Source of the DNA: Microbulbifer variabilis ATCC 700307
GTDB taxonomy: Bacteria > Pseudomonadota > Gammaproteobacteria > Pseudomonadales > Cellvibrionaceae
Assembly (NCBI RefSeq): GCF_000380565.1
Contig: NZ_AQYJ01000018.1
Location: 1-64,000, forward strand
Direction of reading: 5' to 3'
DNA: 64,000 nucleotides
The translations under genes and the position numbers were made by a program. The notes below the pieces were generated by a model. The model made no database searches. It was not told the DNA's origin and was given only the letters and a program-made list of their open reading frames with translations. Positions 28,054-37,325 of the stretch are shown one piece after another (position 1 is the stretch's first letter; every line of letters starts with the position of its first letter).

Positions 28054-29160
28054 TCAAGATGCCTCCATAAGTCGATTCTTTGAAGCTGAAGCTGGAGCTG
28101 CCACTGTTACAGCTGACTGATTACTAAGCTTCAGGCGAACTATCGCGATGACAACACCAAGCAATCCGCCTAGTAATAACCCAAGTGCCAGAATCAATAT
28201 CTTTTTAGGTTTAACTGGCGCATCTGGCGTTTCCACAGCGCCATCCTGACGGGAAACAGCAAGCTCCTCTGCTGATGATAGAGCCTGCACTCCCTTGAGG
28301 AAACCAAGCTGCTCTTCCAGAAAGCGTAACGAAGGTATAAATGGATCTTCCGAAGCACGATTTTCCAACGCCTCAATCTCCGCCTTGAGCGCTTTAGTAC
28401 CACGCATATACATTAAGTTACCATCCATAAAGGCCGACAACTGTTCTGCCACTTGCCCACTAATTACTGGGGGGGAGTCCAACCCCACCTTATTGGCCAC
28501 GGCTAAAGCCTCCCTAAGCTTAGAAAGGCGATCATTTTTACGAATTTTTGCAAACTCTCTCAAGGTTTTGAGCTCCTGCTGGAGCTGGCGAACCCTCACT
28601 TCAGATTCTCGTTGAGTATGATTCAATATGTTTGTCAAAGATCGTCGTGTTACCCTGTCTAAATAGTTCCTAGCCCACTCCGCTGACTCAACTGCATCAT
28701 GCCCCTCTACAATAACAATGTAAGCTGGCTGACTTTTTGTAGGGGGCTCGATCCTCAACACTTCAGCAAATTTCTGGTAAAGCCGATCCTGTGACCCTAA
28801 ACGCTGATCACTGTCAAGGGATGGCACATACACTTCTTCGAAGAATTGGCGGCGGCTCTTTTCGGATTGGAGGTTACTTGTAAACTCAGAGAATATTTCG
28901 TTTACAGTGAAGGGCCTGAGTCCACTCTTGCTCCCTCGCGCCAAGTTAAAACCAGCAATATCGCTGAGTGATGGCGGCAACATACCTATACGCGCTTCGT
29001 AAACGGGCTTACTCAGAAATGTATAAAGTGCAGCCCCCAAGGTAACCACGAGAGTTACTAACGCAATCAACCACTTTTGAGCCCATAAGCTCTGCACCAA
29101 GGCAATCAAATCGATTTCATCACCCCCAAATGTGCCCCTTGGGTTATTAGCATTAGTCAC
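28054..29160 (-). CDS. wzz: Chain-length determinant protein (Wzz)
   Basis: A 368-residue polysaccharide co-polymerase that sets the number of repeat units. It has an N-terminal helix (LIALVTLVVTLGAALYTFL, about 32-50), a long periplasmic coiled-coil region rich in Glu/Lys/Leu (about 175-320) and a C-terminal helix (ILILALGLLLGGLLGVVIAIV). This two-helix layout is diagnostic. No tyrosine-kinase domain follows, so it is the O-antigen type rather than a Wzc. The start is GTG, with AGGTGG upstream. It is the first gene of the leftward locus. Confidence 0.92.
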   Translation of the reverse strand: MTNANNPRGTFGGDEIDLIALVQSLWAQKWLIALVTLVVTLGAALYTFLSKPVYEARIGMLPPSLSDIAGFNLARGSKSGLRPFTVNEIFSEFTSNLQSEKSRRQFFEEVYVPSLDSDQRLGSQDRLYQKFAEVLRIEPPTKSQPAYIVIVEGHDAVESAEWARNYLDRVTRRSLTNILNHTQRESEVRVRQLQQELKTLREFAKIRKNDRLSKLREALAVANKVGLDSPPVISGQVAEQLSAFMDGNLMYMRGTKALKAEIEALENRASEDPFIPSLRFLEEQLGFLKGVQALSSAEELAVSRQDGAVETPDAPVKPKKILILALGLLLGGLLGVVIAIVRLKLSNQSAVTVAAPASASKNRLMEAS

Positions 29161-30392
29161 TGTCGATCCACCTTGCTTTGATTAATTTTAATTCGCCACT
29201 AGAGCAAGAACATAGCTCTTTAGGCATCGGCGCAAAAAAATGGAGCATTTTGCCACTGCCCTCGCGTATTGCAACCCCTCCAAGAGAAGTTACACTGTTG
29301 TAGACTCCAATTCGATACTGTATCCCTTCCCCCCCTCCATGATCACTATAAACTATCCACCAGCTCAGTTTTGACCAGAAAATCTCATGAAATTTTTACT
29401 CTAGAACGCGACTAGTGTTAAACGGGGTGGCCTTATGTAGTAGTGGATCACTTCTCCAGGCTCGATCATCGCCTGCTCGCACCTCCCGCTGGAGGGAACA
29501 TAGGAGCATGCAATCATGACTCATCCCCCGGCCGCTAAGCTAACTGGCGATCGTATACGAATTGGCCACCGGCATATAGGTCAAACCCTTTCACACAAAT
29601 GAATTCGCCCGTGTGAATAGCTATATCACTTCAGTGTTGTGCCGCTACTAATCATGCCTCACTGCTGCCATCAAAAGAAAAAATGGCTATCGGTCGCACG
29701 CTTTTCAATCAAAGTTTTGGTTGCTTTTTAGCCAATTTAATATCACTCAAAATCCGCACCATCCCCGGTGAATCCAAAATAGAGGAACGCTGTATTTCAA
29801 GAGAGAGCTCACGCCACCCACCACAGTAAAGAGATTGCAATACTCTCCAGCCTTGGACTTCAAGAAAATCTTTCCTATGCGAAAAGCCAAGACATCCCCC
29901 TTATTGCACTTCGATAATGTCCGTATACTTCCCTGCCTCGAAAACACCACCAATCAATTGAAGGGTGATGCAGCCTCACGGCCCGCCCCAGCACCACCCA
30001 CTCAAAAGAGCAGAATATAACCAAATTGATTGCAATTTAAACAAAAATATTATTAGGATAGCCAACGCTCATTAGAAATAGCTATCAGCTCAGAGGGCAT
30101 CAACTACGGGAAGTGCCTAACATCCCATCTCTACGCGCAGTACCGACAGAATGAGCTTTACCGCTGTTCGGCCTCAAAAAGTAAGTGTCGCTGAGCATAG
30201 TTCACTATGCGGATACATAATGTGAGAAGTCTGCACCCTCTTTATATAAAGAAGGAACACAGAGTTGATTGATTCCAGTTCAAGGTAGGCTCCCTGAGGG
30301 GAATAAAGTTTCAAATACACCAAGATTAAACACAAGCCATGCCGCCCTACGCCAACATTCGTTCAACCTGAGCAAAATACCCAAAATTCCAG
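29161..30392. other. Gene-poor region upstream of wzz
   Basis: About 1.2 kb with no convincing gene on either strand. It should contain the promoter of the polysaccharide locus. I found no JUMPstart/ops element (GGCGGTAG) on the minus strand. A small hairpin GCATAG-TTCA-CTATGC lies at 30195-30210 without a T-run. The composition suggests decayed sequence. Confidence 0.55.
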
Positions 30393-30824
30393 TCACCGAT
30401 ACCCCATCAACAAAATCCCACGACCCTGCTTCAAATAACTACGATACAGCTGCCCGACAGCCTCTGGCAATACCTCAGCATTCACTCGTTCAAGGCCCAA
30501 GGATAAATAGAGGGGCTCTAAATGAGTATACGGAAAAGTGTAAGTATCTCTGTTAGACTTCTCAGCCAGCAACTCCAGCAGGCTACGCGCGACTCCCCTG
30601 CCCTGGTGCTCCCGCGCCACCGCAACCCCAGCAAGCAGCCTGAAGGTGTCGTATCTCCTTAAGTAGCCACAGGCCACAATCTCCCTTTCATCCCGCACCA
30701 CAGCACAGTCCTCATAACGCCTAGCTTTGCCTCGAAAGCCATGCATACGATAAAATTTATTTGCCAGCGGTATCTCAATATCTGACAGCCACTGGGCCCG
30801 ATAAGAAGGCTGTGCTAACGTCAT
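30393..30824 (-). CDS. GNAT-family N-acetyltransferase
   Basis: A 143-residue acetyl-CoA-dependent acyltransferase. The acetyl-CoA pyrophosphate loop appears as VAREHQGRGVARSLLELL (about residues 69-86), preceded by a strand with LLAGVAVA. The C-terminal part (YLSLGLERVNAEVLPEAVGQLYRS) is typical of the fold. Substrate unknown. It is divergent from the DTW-domain gene with only 28 bp between start codons. Confidence 0.83.
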   Translation of the reverse strand: MTLAQPSYRAQWLSDIEIPLANKFYRMHGFRGKARRYEDCAVVRDEREIVACGYLRRYDTFRLLAGVAVAREHQGRGVARSLLELLAEKSNRDTYTFPYTHLEPLYLSLGLERVNAEVLPEAVGQLYRSYLKQGRGILLMGYR

Positions 30825-30852
30825 AATTCCGCCTGCTTTATGTAGAAAAGAG

Positions 30853-31452
30853 ATGCCCAGAAAAACCTGTGATGCCTGCCTGCGTCCACAGAGTGTGTGC
30901 TACTGTACCGCTCTGGTAAAGGTAGCTAATACCATAAAGGTGCTGATCATACAGCACCCTCTAGAGGGGAAGCACCCATTTAATACCGGGCGTATGGCGC
31001 ATCTTTGCCTCAGCAACAGTGAGATGATCATTGCTGAGAAGCTCTCAGGCTCAGAACTGGATACACTTCTCGACACACCTTCAGCACTCCTATACCCATC
31101 CCTAGGTTGGCTACCCGATAATATTGACTTGGATATCGATTCCTTTATAAGCGACAGTGACAACAACCAACAACCGGTAATTACACAGCTGATAGTTATT
31201 GATGCTACCTGGAAAAAGTCTAAGAAGATTCTCCACTTAAACCCTCAACTTCAAACCCTTCCCAGAGTCAATCTCAGTGGTGGTTTAAAGTCCAATTACA
31301 CAATTCGAAAAACCTCAATATCAAATGGTTTATCAACAATTGAAAGTATTGTCCAGGCAATGCAACTGCTTGAACAAAAAACTGATTTTCAAAGATTACT
31401 AAAGCCATTTGAGAGGATGATCGCCTTACAGAAACTTAGCTACCTGAACTAA
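30853..31452 (+). CDS. tRNA-uridine aminocarboxypropyltransferase (DTW domain)
   Basis: A 199-residue DTW-domain protein. The family transfers the 3-amino-3-carboxypropyl group of S-adenosylmethionine to uridine in tRNA (acp3U), as shown for TapT/YfiP. Features are the N-terminal zinc-binding cysteines CDACLRPQSVCYC (5-17), LIIQHPLEGKHPFNTGRM and the name-giving motif in the form IDATWKKSKKI. A D-A-T-W rather than D-T-W spelling is common. The start is a clear ATG. Confidence 0.88.
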   Translation: MPRKTCDACLRPQSVCYCTALVKVANTIKVLIIQHPLEGKHPFNTGRMAHLCLSNSEMIIAEKLSGSELDTLLDTPSALLYPSLGWLPDNIDLDIDSFISDSDNNQQPVITQLIVIDATWKKSKKILHLNPQLQTLPRVNLSGGLKSNYTIRKTSISNGLSTIESIVQAMQLLEQKTDFQRLLKPFERMIALQKLSYLN

Positions 31453-31977
31453 CCCTACTCGCCCCAACCCAAGTATTATTTCTACTACATGTGTTATTCC
31501 CCCTTAAAGGTATCAGCCGACCTGATTCCTTTAGCTAATTCCTCTACGGCCACAAAATCCCTTCATTAACAATTTGACTTACAAAAGACTCATTAAAAAC
31601 TGGACCCCCATAACCAGCCAGTAAGAGCTGCTCGAAAATATTCGTTTTCAACCCATGCAGCCTTAAGAACGGGCAGGCAACATGGCCAAGCCATGACTTC
31701 TTGACGACATCTTCATAAAAAAACAATAGTTAACACCTTAAATCGAAAAATATGTCGCAATGTCCAGACTAATACGTCTTTGCCTAATAGAAGAAGGCAT
31801 AAGATGACTCCACAGTGATTAGACAGCTCCTTATGTCAAATAGATTACCGTATTGAAGTCACATGAAGATTAACCAATCGGACGCTGCCAACGGTAACGC
31901 CTTTCTGGAGTTGTCAGAGGAAAGGCCCAAGCTATTAATTTTCATCAGAAAACGAATCCGCAACACACAGGAAACAG
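31453..31977. other. Gap upstream of the broken tetR gene
   Basis: About 525 bp, AT-rich. A 46-codon frame from ATG 31862 (MKINQSDAANGNAFLELSEE) runs into the start of the tetR gene. It lacks a clear ribosome-binding site and is not recognised. A minus-strand frame at 31544-31726 has no family features. Confidence 0.5.
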
Positions 31978-32591
31978 GTGAAAGACCAAAAGGCCCCAAA
32001 TAAGCGCGCCTTGCGCGCAGACGCAGTGCGTAATGAGGATGCGTTACTGGAGGCAGCCAAAGAGGTATTTCAAATTTCAGGCGTGAATGCACCCGTCAGA
32101 GAGATTGCCGCTAAAGCCGGCGTGGGTATAGGTACCCTGGTATAGTTACCCTGTACCGCAGGTTCCCGCAGCGGTCAGACTTGGTGGCCAGCGTATTCCG
32201 TCGAGAAGTGGATGACTGCGCTGCGGAAGCCGCCACCCTTGCTGCTGAAAAGAGTCCGCTGCAAGCGCTAACCCTCTGGTTAAAGCGCTATGTTAATTTT
32301 CTCGCTGCTAAAAAAGGATTGGCCTCAGCCCTCCATTCCGGTGATCCTGCATTCGAAGCACTGCCAGCCTATTTCCGTGAAAATTTCGAACCGGCCTTGA
32401 GTACACTACTCGCTGCAGTCATGAAATCCGGAGAAATTCAGGAAGAGGTTGATCCCTTTGATCTATTACGCGCGATCGGCAACCTGTCTGTCACCAGCAG
32501 TGAAGACGATATTCAACACACATATCGTATATTGGACTTACTGATTAAGGGATTGCAGTTTACTGGAGGTACCACAGGGAAAGTAGGGTAA
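31978..32591 (+). pseudogene. TetR-family regulator, disrupted by a tandem duplication
   Basis: Starts at GTG 31978 with AGGAAAC upstream. The N-terminal helix-turn-helix is clear: ALLEAAKEVFQISG, then APVREIAAKAGVGIGTL. At 32126-32153 a 14-bp segment (GTATAGGTACCCTG) is present twice in tandem with one mismatch, which shifts the frame and gives an immediate TAG. Removing one copy restores GIGTLYRRFPQRSDLVASVF and a full TetR protein of about 200 residues to the stop at 32589-32591. The C-terminal part has a normal ligand-binding domain. The DNA-binding and ligand-binding halves are now in different frames. Confidence 0.88.
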
Positions 32592-32681
32592 TGCTTTTAC
32601 ATGTAAATTAATAATGGGGCTAGATGCAGCCCCACTTATCAATTAACTCATGGCTTTGTAGATATCCTCTTCTTCGTGGTT

Positions 32682-33452
32682 TCATGTCACTCCTGCCTCA
32701 ATAGATACCAAATTTACCACCCCTTGATAGACCAGCAAACACATAAAAAAAGATAAAGCATATCGAATCATCGAGCGATATCGGTCGCTATCAATTCTAG
32801 TCTGTAACCTAAAACCTACCACCAACCCTAAATAGGCAGCAATAGTTATTATGGATAACGGAATAAATTCAAATTCGTTATAGGTTAGGTACAAAGAAAG
32901 AATCGCAAGCTGCATCAACTTACCGATAAAAAAGCAGATATTTGAGACAAAAATAATTTCCAGCTTGGATTTGGTCATTTCAAGCAGGTAGATCATAAGA
33001 AGTGGCGCGATAGCATTTGTAGCGCCGCCTATTAATCCTGCCAACAGGCCCATTAGAACTGCAAAAAACTGTGGTCTTTTCGATAACGCAGATAAGTATT
33101 TTCTCAAGACTCCAGAGAACAGGTAAATTAATATGGACCCTGCGAGTAACAGCTTTAGAATATCAGGGTTAACCCATGTTAACAGCCATGCTCCCGACAA
33201 ACTTCCCAACGAAACAAGAAGGATAACCAAACTATATTTAGATAAGTCAATCTGAAAACTCCTACATTTATATAAGCTTGATACTATCACCAACAGTGAA
33301 GGTACCATCGTTAAAATAACAGCAGTTTTCAGATCATAGACCAGGGCCAGAATGGGGGTTGAGAGCATTGGAAAGCCAAAACCCAATGCTCCATGGAATA
33401 AGCCTGCAATCAATATTAAAAGCAAACCAACTAAAATTATCTCTATCGCCAC
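32682..33452 (-). CDS. Sulfite exporter TauE/SafE family membrane protein
   Basis: A 256-residue membrane protein with about eight predicted helices. The first loop LFHGALGFGFPMLSTPILALV and the internal repeat GLLAGLIGGATNAIAPLLMIYLL are the two hallmark segments of the family. Members export sulfite, sulfoacetate or other organosulfur anions, but many are uncharacterised. It follows the dioxygenase gene by only 3 bp and is surely co-transcribed with it, which suggests export of a product of that enzyme. Confidence 0.87.
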   Translation of the reverse strand: MAIEIILVGLLLILIAGLFHGALGFGFPMLSTPILALVYDLKTAVILTMVPSLLVIVSSLYKCRSFQIDLSKYSLVILLVSLGSLSGAWLLTWVNPDILKLLLAGSILIYLFSGVLRKYLSALSKRPQFFAVLMGLLAGLIGGATNAIAPLLMIYLLEMTKSKLEIIFVSNICFFIGKLMQLAILSLYLTYNEFEFIPLSIITIAAYLGLVVGFRLQTRIDSDRYRSMIRYALSFFMCLLVYQGVVNLVSIEAGVT

Positions 33453-33455
33453 TCG

Positions 33456-34244
33456 CTAAGCAACCCTCAAAGTAGCAGGCATATTAAAGCGTATGCGCTT
33501 AAGGTGCCTCTTCTTATCCTTTATCTTGGTCCTAGTATGAAGATAACGCCGATTATCCAACAATAATATTTGATTATCACCCAAATGAAATCTAAACATA
33601 TTGTGTGGCAGCGAAATCTTCAGCTCAAGTTCACTTAATGCCTCCAGCTCATCCTTAGAACAAAGGCTTCGCTCGATAATATCATACCTATATCTAAACC
33701 CATGGCTTTCATCAATTAGGGTCGCCTCAATAAAGCTGGCTTTTTTATGGAATTCTTCTGGCACTCTTAATCTAAATCTCTTATTTGAAAGTACTTGAAA
33801 AGCTCTCTCGCTAAGGCTCTCAATAATCCTATCAGCACATACCAAAACACTTTCACCTCCTCCAAGAGTATCTGCTCTCACCACATGAAGGCCGAAGTAC
33901 CCTGGCATTTCCTGCTCAAAGGCACCATCATTGTGCAGATTAAATTCCCGGTCGCTATGCGATATTGCAAGTGCCTCATCTCCTGTTTCTCCACCAATCC
34001 TAACGTCCCATACTGTGCGCCCCCTTCCATCATGTTCATGAATTAAGCCTATGGTACTGATTATATTCTTCATAATTTCGGCTGAATCATCTGGGAAGCC
34101 CAACCGTATTAGTACAATACCTTTTTTAAGTAGTGCTATTTTATAACTTTCATATTCATAGTCAGAGTTCGAGCCTAAATTAAAGCAGCAATAATCTGGA
34201 ACCCTAAGTGGTATAGCATGAGATGATAAATGTAACGATGACAT
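33456..34244 (-). CDS. TauD/TfdA-like Fe(II)/2-oxoglutarate dioxygenase
   Basis: A 262-residue protein with the iron-binding HxD pair in FNLHNDGAFEQ and a distal histidine followed by arginine in RRYLHTRT. LLLDNRRYLH is the usual C-terminal core. It is closer to the broad TauD/CAS-like group than to taurine dioxygenase proper, so substrate is unknown. The partner TauE-like exporter downstream hints at an anionic, possibly sulfur-containing product. Confidence 0.8.
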   Translation of the reverse strand: MSSLHLSSHAIPLRVPDYCCFNLGSNSDYEYESYKIALLKKGIVLIRLGFPDDSAEIMKNIISTIGLIHEHDGRGRTVWDVRIGGETGDEALAISHSDREFNLHNDGAFEQEMPGYFGLHVVRADTLGGGESVLVCADRIIESLSERAFQVLSNKRFRLRVPEEFHKKASFIEATLIDESHGFRYRYDIIERSLCSKDELEALSELELKISLPHNMFRFHLGDNQILLLDNRRYLHTRTKIKDKKRHLKRIRFNMPATLRVA

Positions 34245-34534
34245 AGCTAGCTCCCTCTATGGTTTCACAATTTCCAACGTAAGGTATGTCTGCGATCACT
34301 GACAATCAATGAGGAGCAAGCTTTATGCCAGAAATGATCAGCGCATCACAAATTGTTGCATTTTGGTAATTGATTATTCCCTGAGTCATCTATCAGCTCC
34401 AACAACGTAGCTGTACAATATGGTCAAGAGTCCAAATACCTGATTTGCTCCAGATAAGTGATAGCGATACCCCCACTCCGTCTGTAGGCAGTTTACTTTC
34501 AGCGCGTTTGATCCGAGAATCTTAGGAGTACGAC

Positions 34535-35692
34535 ATGAGCGAACCCTATAAGTTATATGGTATGGCTGCCTCCCTTTATACCGCCAAGGCCCGTAGCTAT
34601 CTGCGTAAGCAAGGGATTGATTTTAAAGAGTACGGTGTCAATAGTGATCACTATGGCCAGCAACTACTTCCTGTGCTGGGCCGCTTTATTATGCCCGCCA
34701 TAGAAACGCCGAACGGCGAAGTAATTCAGGACAGCTCAGATATTATTGAGTACTTTGAACGGAAAAATAGTACTCACAACCCCGCCTACCCGACCAGCAC
34801 TGTTTTGCAGGTAATCTCGTATCTATTCGAACTATTTGGCGGAGAAGGCTTACTGCGGCCCGCGATGCATTATCGCTGGAATTTTGATCCCCAGAACCTG
34901 CAGTATCTCAAGAACGAGTTTGTAGCGGGACTCGCTCCTCCCAATGCTGACGAGGAAACAGAAAATAGTTTGTTCGGCTTTGCCAGTAACCGTATGCGGA
35001 AAGCCTGCCAAGGCTTTGGAGTATCGGAACAGAGTGCAGCTTTGATTGAGGCATCCTACAAAGAGTTCCTTGATCTCTTCTCTCACCATCTAAAGAAATT
35101 TCCCTATCTACTGGGACATCAACCTACTTTAGGTGACTACGCACTAATGGGACCATTGTATGCCCACTTGTATCGGGACCCAGCACCCGGCATGTTGATG
35201 CGGCAACACGCCCCTATAGTTGCGCGCTGGGTGGAGCGTATGAATACAACTGAGGATTGTTGGGTAGAACATATGGAGTCAAATTCTCCCCTTGTTGACC
35301 CAGCATGTCTCCCACCGACCTTAAAGGCCTTAATGCGATATATTGCTATAGAGTACTTGCCTGAATTAAAAGCGCATATCCAGTTTGCCAATAATTGGTT
35401 GGATCAGCACACCACCTTAAAAGCTGGAACCAATGGTATGGATAACCCAACTGCTCGAACAATTGGGCAGGTTGAGTTTACTTGGCGAGGTATCCGCTTA
35501 AAAACACACGTACTACCTTACCGTTTTTATCTGCTACAACGCTTGCAAGAATGTTACCAGCACGCCAATCAAAAAGAAAAAACTGATATAAAATCACTTT
35601 TTACCGAAGTAGGAATTGCATCTCTTCTGACAATTACAACAAATCGGAAAGTTGAGCGCCGTAATTTTCTTGAGGTATGGGGCGAAGCATGA
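34535..35692 (+). CDS. Glutathione S-transferase family protein, long form
   Basis: A 385-residue protein with the N-terminal thioredoxin-like GST domain (YKLYGMAASLYTAKARSYLR, then PAIETPNGEVIQDSSDIIEYFE, whose P-A-I and D-S-S are the glutathione-binding features). An all-helical C-terminal domain follows (LLGHQPTLGDYALMGPLYAHL). About 110 extra residues after the usual GST length form a distinct C-terminal part. AGGAG precedes the ATG. Substrate unknown; detoxification or dehalogenation are family options. Confidence 0.82.
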   Translation: MSEPYKLYGMAASLYTAKARSYLRKQGIDFKEYGVNSDHYGQQLLPVLGRFIMPAIETPNGEVIQDSSDIIEYFERKNSTHNPAYPTSTVLQVISYLFELFGGEGLLRPAMHYRWNFDPQNLQYLKNEFVAGLAPPNADEETENSLFGFASNRMRKACQGFGVSEQSAALIEASYKEFLDLFSHHLKKFPYLLGHQPTLGDYALMGPLYAHLYRDPAPGMLMRQHAPIVARWVERMNTTEDCWVEHMESNSPLVDPACLPPTLKALMRYIAIEYLPELKAHIQFANNWLDQHTTLKAGTNGMDNPTARTIGQVEFTWRGIRLKTHVLPYRFYLLQRLQECYQHANQKEKTDIKSLFTEVGIASLLTITTNRKVERRNFLEVWGEA

Positions 35693-35766
35693 ACTATCAG
35701 AATAACACCTGAGATATCTTAGGGAACTGCTGAATAATTCATACCCAACTAGAGCTTCCCTGGATT

Positions 35767-36264
35767 TTAACTAATACCGTATTTCGCCTCTACCGTCATA
35801 TGCTCACCAGTAACTGTCACCTCATGCACTTCAATTTCTTCACCGTGCTCAGTACTGCCAATAATATCCTTCATACATCCATAAAAGTATTTCGCCAAAC
35901 CCTCAAAACTGGGGGAGAAGTCCACCACATATAATCTTAGATTGCCCTTCTCTACAATTTTTTTTATATCTGGGTACAATGGATCATTGCTATCAACAAT
36001 AAATGAGTGATCCATTTGATCAATAATCTTTTGGAAGGGCGCCTTAAATAAGTCCGTATCCATAACAAAGTTCTGGCGATCTACTGTATCGCTAGATAAT
36101 GTCACTGAAACTAGCAATGAGTGGCCATGCAGGTTTGCACATTTGTTATAAGGATAGGGCATATCATCAGAATAGAACTCTTTACCACGCCCTTTACGCA
36201 TGTCCTGGTTCCATGTACGGTGGCCCATGTCTAGTTTGAATGTTTTTGTGATTTGATATGCCAT
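35767..36264 (-). CDS. 6-pyruvoyl/6-carboxytetrahydropterin synthase family (QueD/PTPS)
   Basis: A 165-residue enzyme of the T-fold. Zinc ligands lie in MGHRTW and NLHGHS, and the catalytic cysteine in YNKCANLHGHS. QueD makes 6-carboxytetrahydropterin for queuosine; PTPS makes 6-pyruvoyltetrahydropterin for biopterin. Both start from the product of FolE, encoded by the divergent gene 518 bp away. With 165 residues it is longer than a minimal QueD. No queC or queE is in the window, so the pathway is open. AGGAAT precedes the ATG. Confidence 0.85.
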   Translation of the reverse strand: MAYQITKTFKLDMGHRTWNQDMRKGRGKEFYSDDMPYPYNKCANLHGHSLLVSVTLSSDTVDRQNFVMDTDLFKAPFQKIIDQMDHSFIVDSNDPLYPDIKKIVEKGNLRLYVVDFSPSFEGLAKYFYGCMKDIIGSTEHGEEIEVHEVTVTGEHMTVEAKYGIS

Positions 36265-36782
36265 ATAGCTATTCCTAATAAAAGCAACATCAAAAAAAGG
36301 AGTATTTCACAATTATATCCCACATCCTAAATTATACCTTTGTCAGATAAAACCACATATTACTAATCATTCTTGATCATTTCGCGCCATTTCTTTTCAG
36401 AGGAAATGCTACCCTTTCTTTTTTATAGCATTGCTAACAACATAACCTGCTCCTATATCATCTACCCGAATCAAAGCAATAACTACGGACATTTAATGTG
36501 TTTTCTATGAGGAATAAAAATCTCGATTAGAAATTTTTAGCCCACTTCGTGCCCGATGACAGAATTGATTCAATGATATTCAATTAAATTCTATAGTAAA
36601 GCCTCCTCCAAAAGAATAATTAATTTACCCCCCCCACCAAAGCGGTATAAGTTCTGGTTGAATTTGTGTGTATTTTTAAAGGATCTACCCTTAAGAATGG
36701 AGGATCGCATTAAAACCCATGGTGATCCTTGTTGAGATGGATAGGATAGATTTGCCCTCTGCAGCGGGGGGGGATAAACAGC
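36265..36782. other. Divergent intergenic region upstream of folE with paired C8 and G8 tracts
   Basis: About 518 bp between divergent pterin genes. A run of eight C (36628-36635) and a run of eight G (36766-36773) could pair over about 130 nt; between them AAGGATC (36679-36685) can pair with GATCCTT (36724-36730). The G8 tract lies 9 bp before the folE ATG, where the ribosome-binding site should be. This could be a folded leader or a slippage-prone site. Confidence 0.5.
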
Positions 36783-37325
36783 ATGAAGGAACAATTCACA
36801 CGAATTATTGAGGAAATAGGCGAAGATCCGAAACGCCCAGGTCTCAAAGACACACCTAAGCGCGCTGCCAAGGCCATGAAATACCTGACCCGTGGCTATA
36901 ATCAGACCGTCGAAGATATAGTCGAAAATGCAGTTTTTCCTTTCGATGGCAGTGAGATGGTACTGGTTAAGGATATCGAACTCCACTCCCTGTGTGAGCA
37001 TCACCTATTGCCGTTTATTGGCTACAGTCATGTAGCTTATATTCCTAATGGCAAGATTATAGGAATATCCAAGTTGGCACGTATCGTCGATATTTTTGCA
37101 CGCCGCTTGCAAATTCAGGAGAGGCTTACTATCCAGATTGCCGAGGCCCTACAAAAAACTATTGATGCTACCGGTGTTGGTGTTGTCATTGAAGCCAAGC
37201 ATACATGCATGATGATGCGGGGTGCTCAAAAGCAGAATTCCACGATGAGGACATTGGCTATGCTCGGTACCTTCCGCAGGAATCAAGCCATACGCAACGA
37301 GTTCCTCTCTTTGCTACGCCAGTAG
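36783..37325 (+). CDS. folE: GTP cyclohydrolase I
   Basis: Converts GTP to 7,8-dihydroneopterin triphosphate, the entry to folate, biopterin and 7-deazaguanine pathways. The 180-residue protein has [15 protein letters not shown] near the N-terminus, the zinc site [35 protein letters not shown] and the second zinc cysteine in HTCMMMRG. All catalytic residues are present. Its divergent neighbour is a PTPS/QueD enzyme, which suggests a dedicated pterin pathway rather than only folate. The ribosome-binding site is formed by a G8 tract. Confidence 0.93.
   Translation: MKEQFTRIIEEIGEDPKRPGLKDTPKRAAKAMKYLTRGYNQTVEDIVENAVFPFDGSEMVLVKDIELHSLCEHHLLPFIGYSHVAYIPNGKIIGISKLARIVDIFARRLQIQERLTIQIAEALQKTIDATGVGVVIEAKHTCMMMRGAQKQNSTMRTLAMLGTFRRNQAIRNEFLSLLRQ

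Noticed and set aside
29747..29953. Small minus-strand protein gene
   Set aside because: No ribosome-binding site or family features; composition fits random sequence.
29161..30392. JUMPstart/ops element upstream of wzz
   Set aside because: No GGCGGTAG or close variant was found on the minus strand.
36600..36782. Tetrahydrofolate-type riboswitch ahead of folE
   Set aside because: The leader can fold, but I see no conserved riboswitch core; without a covariance search the label is not justified.
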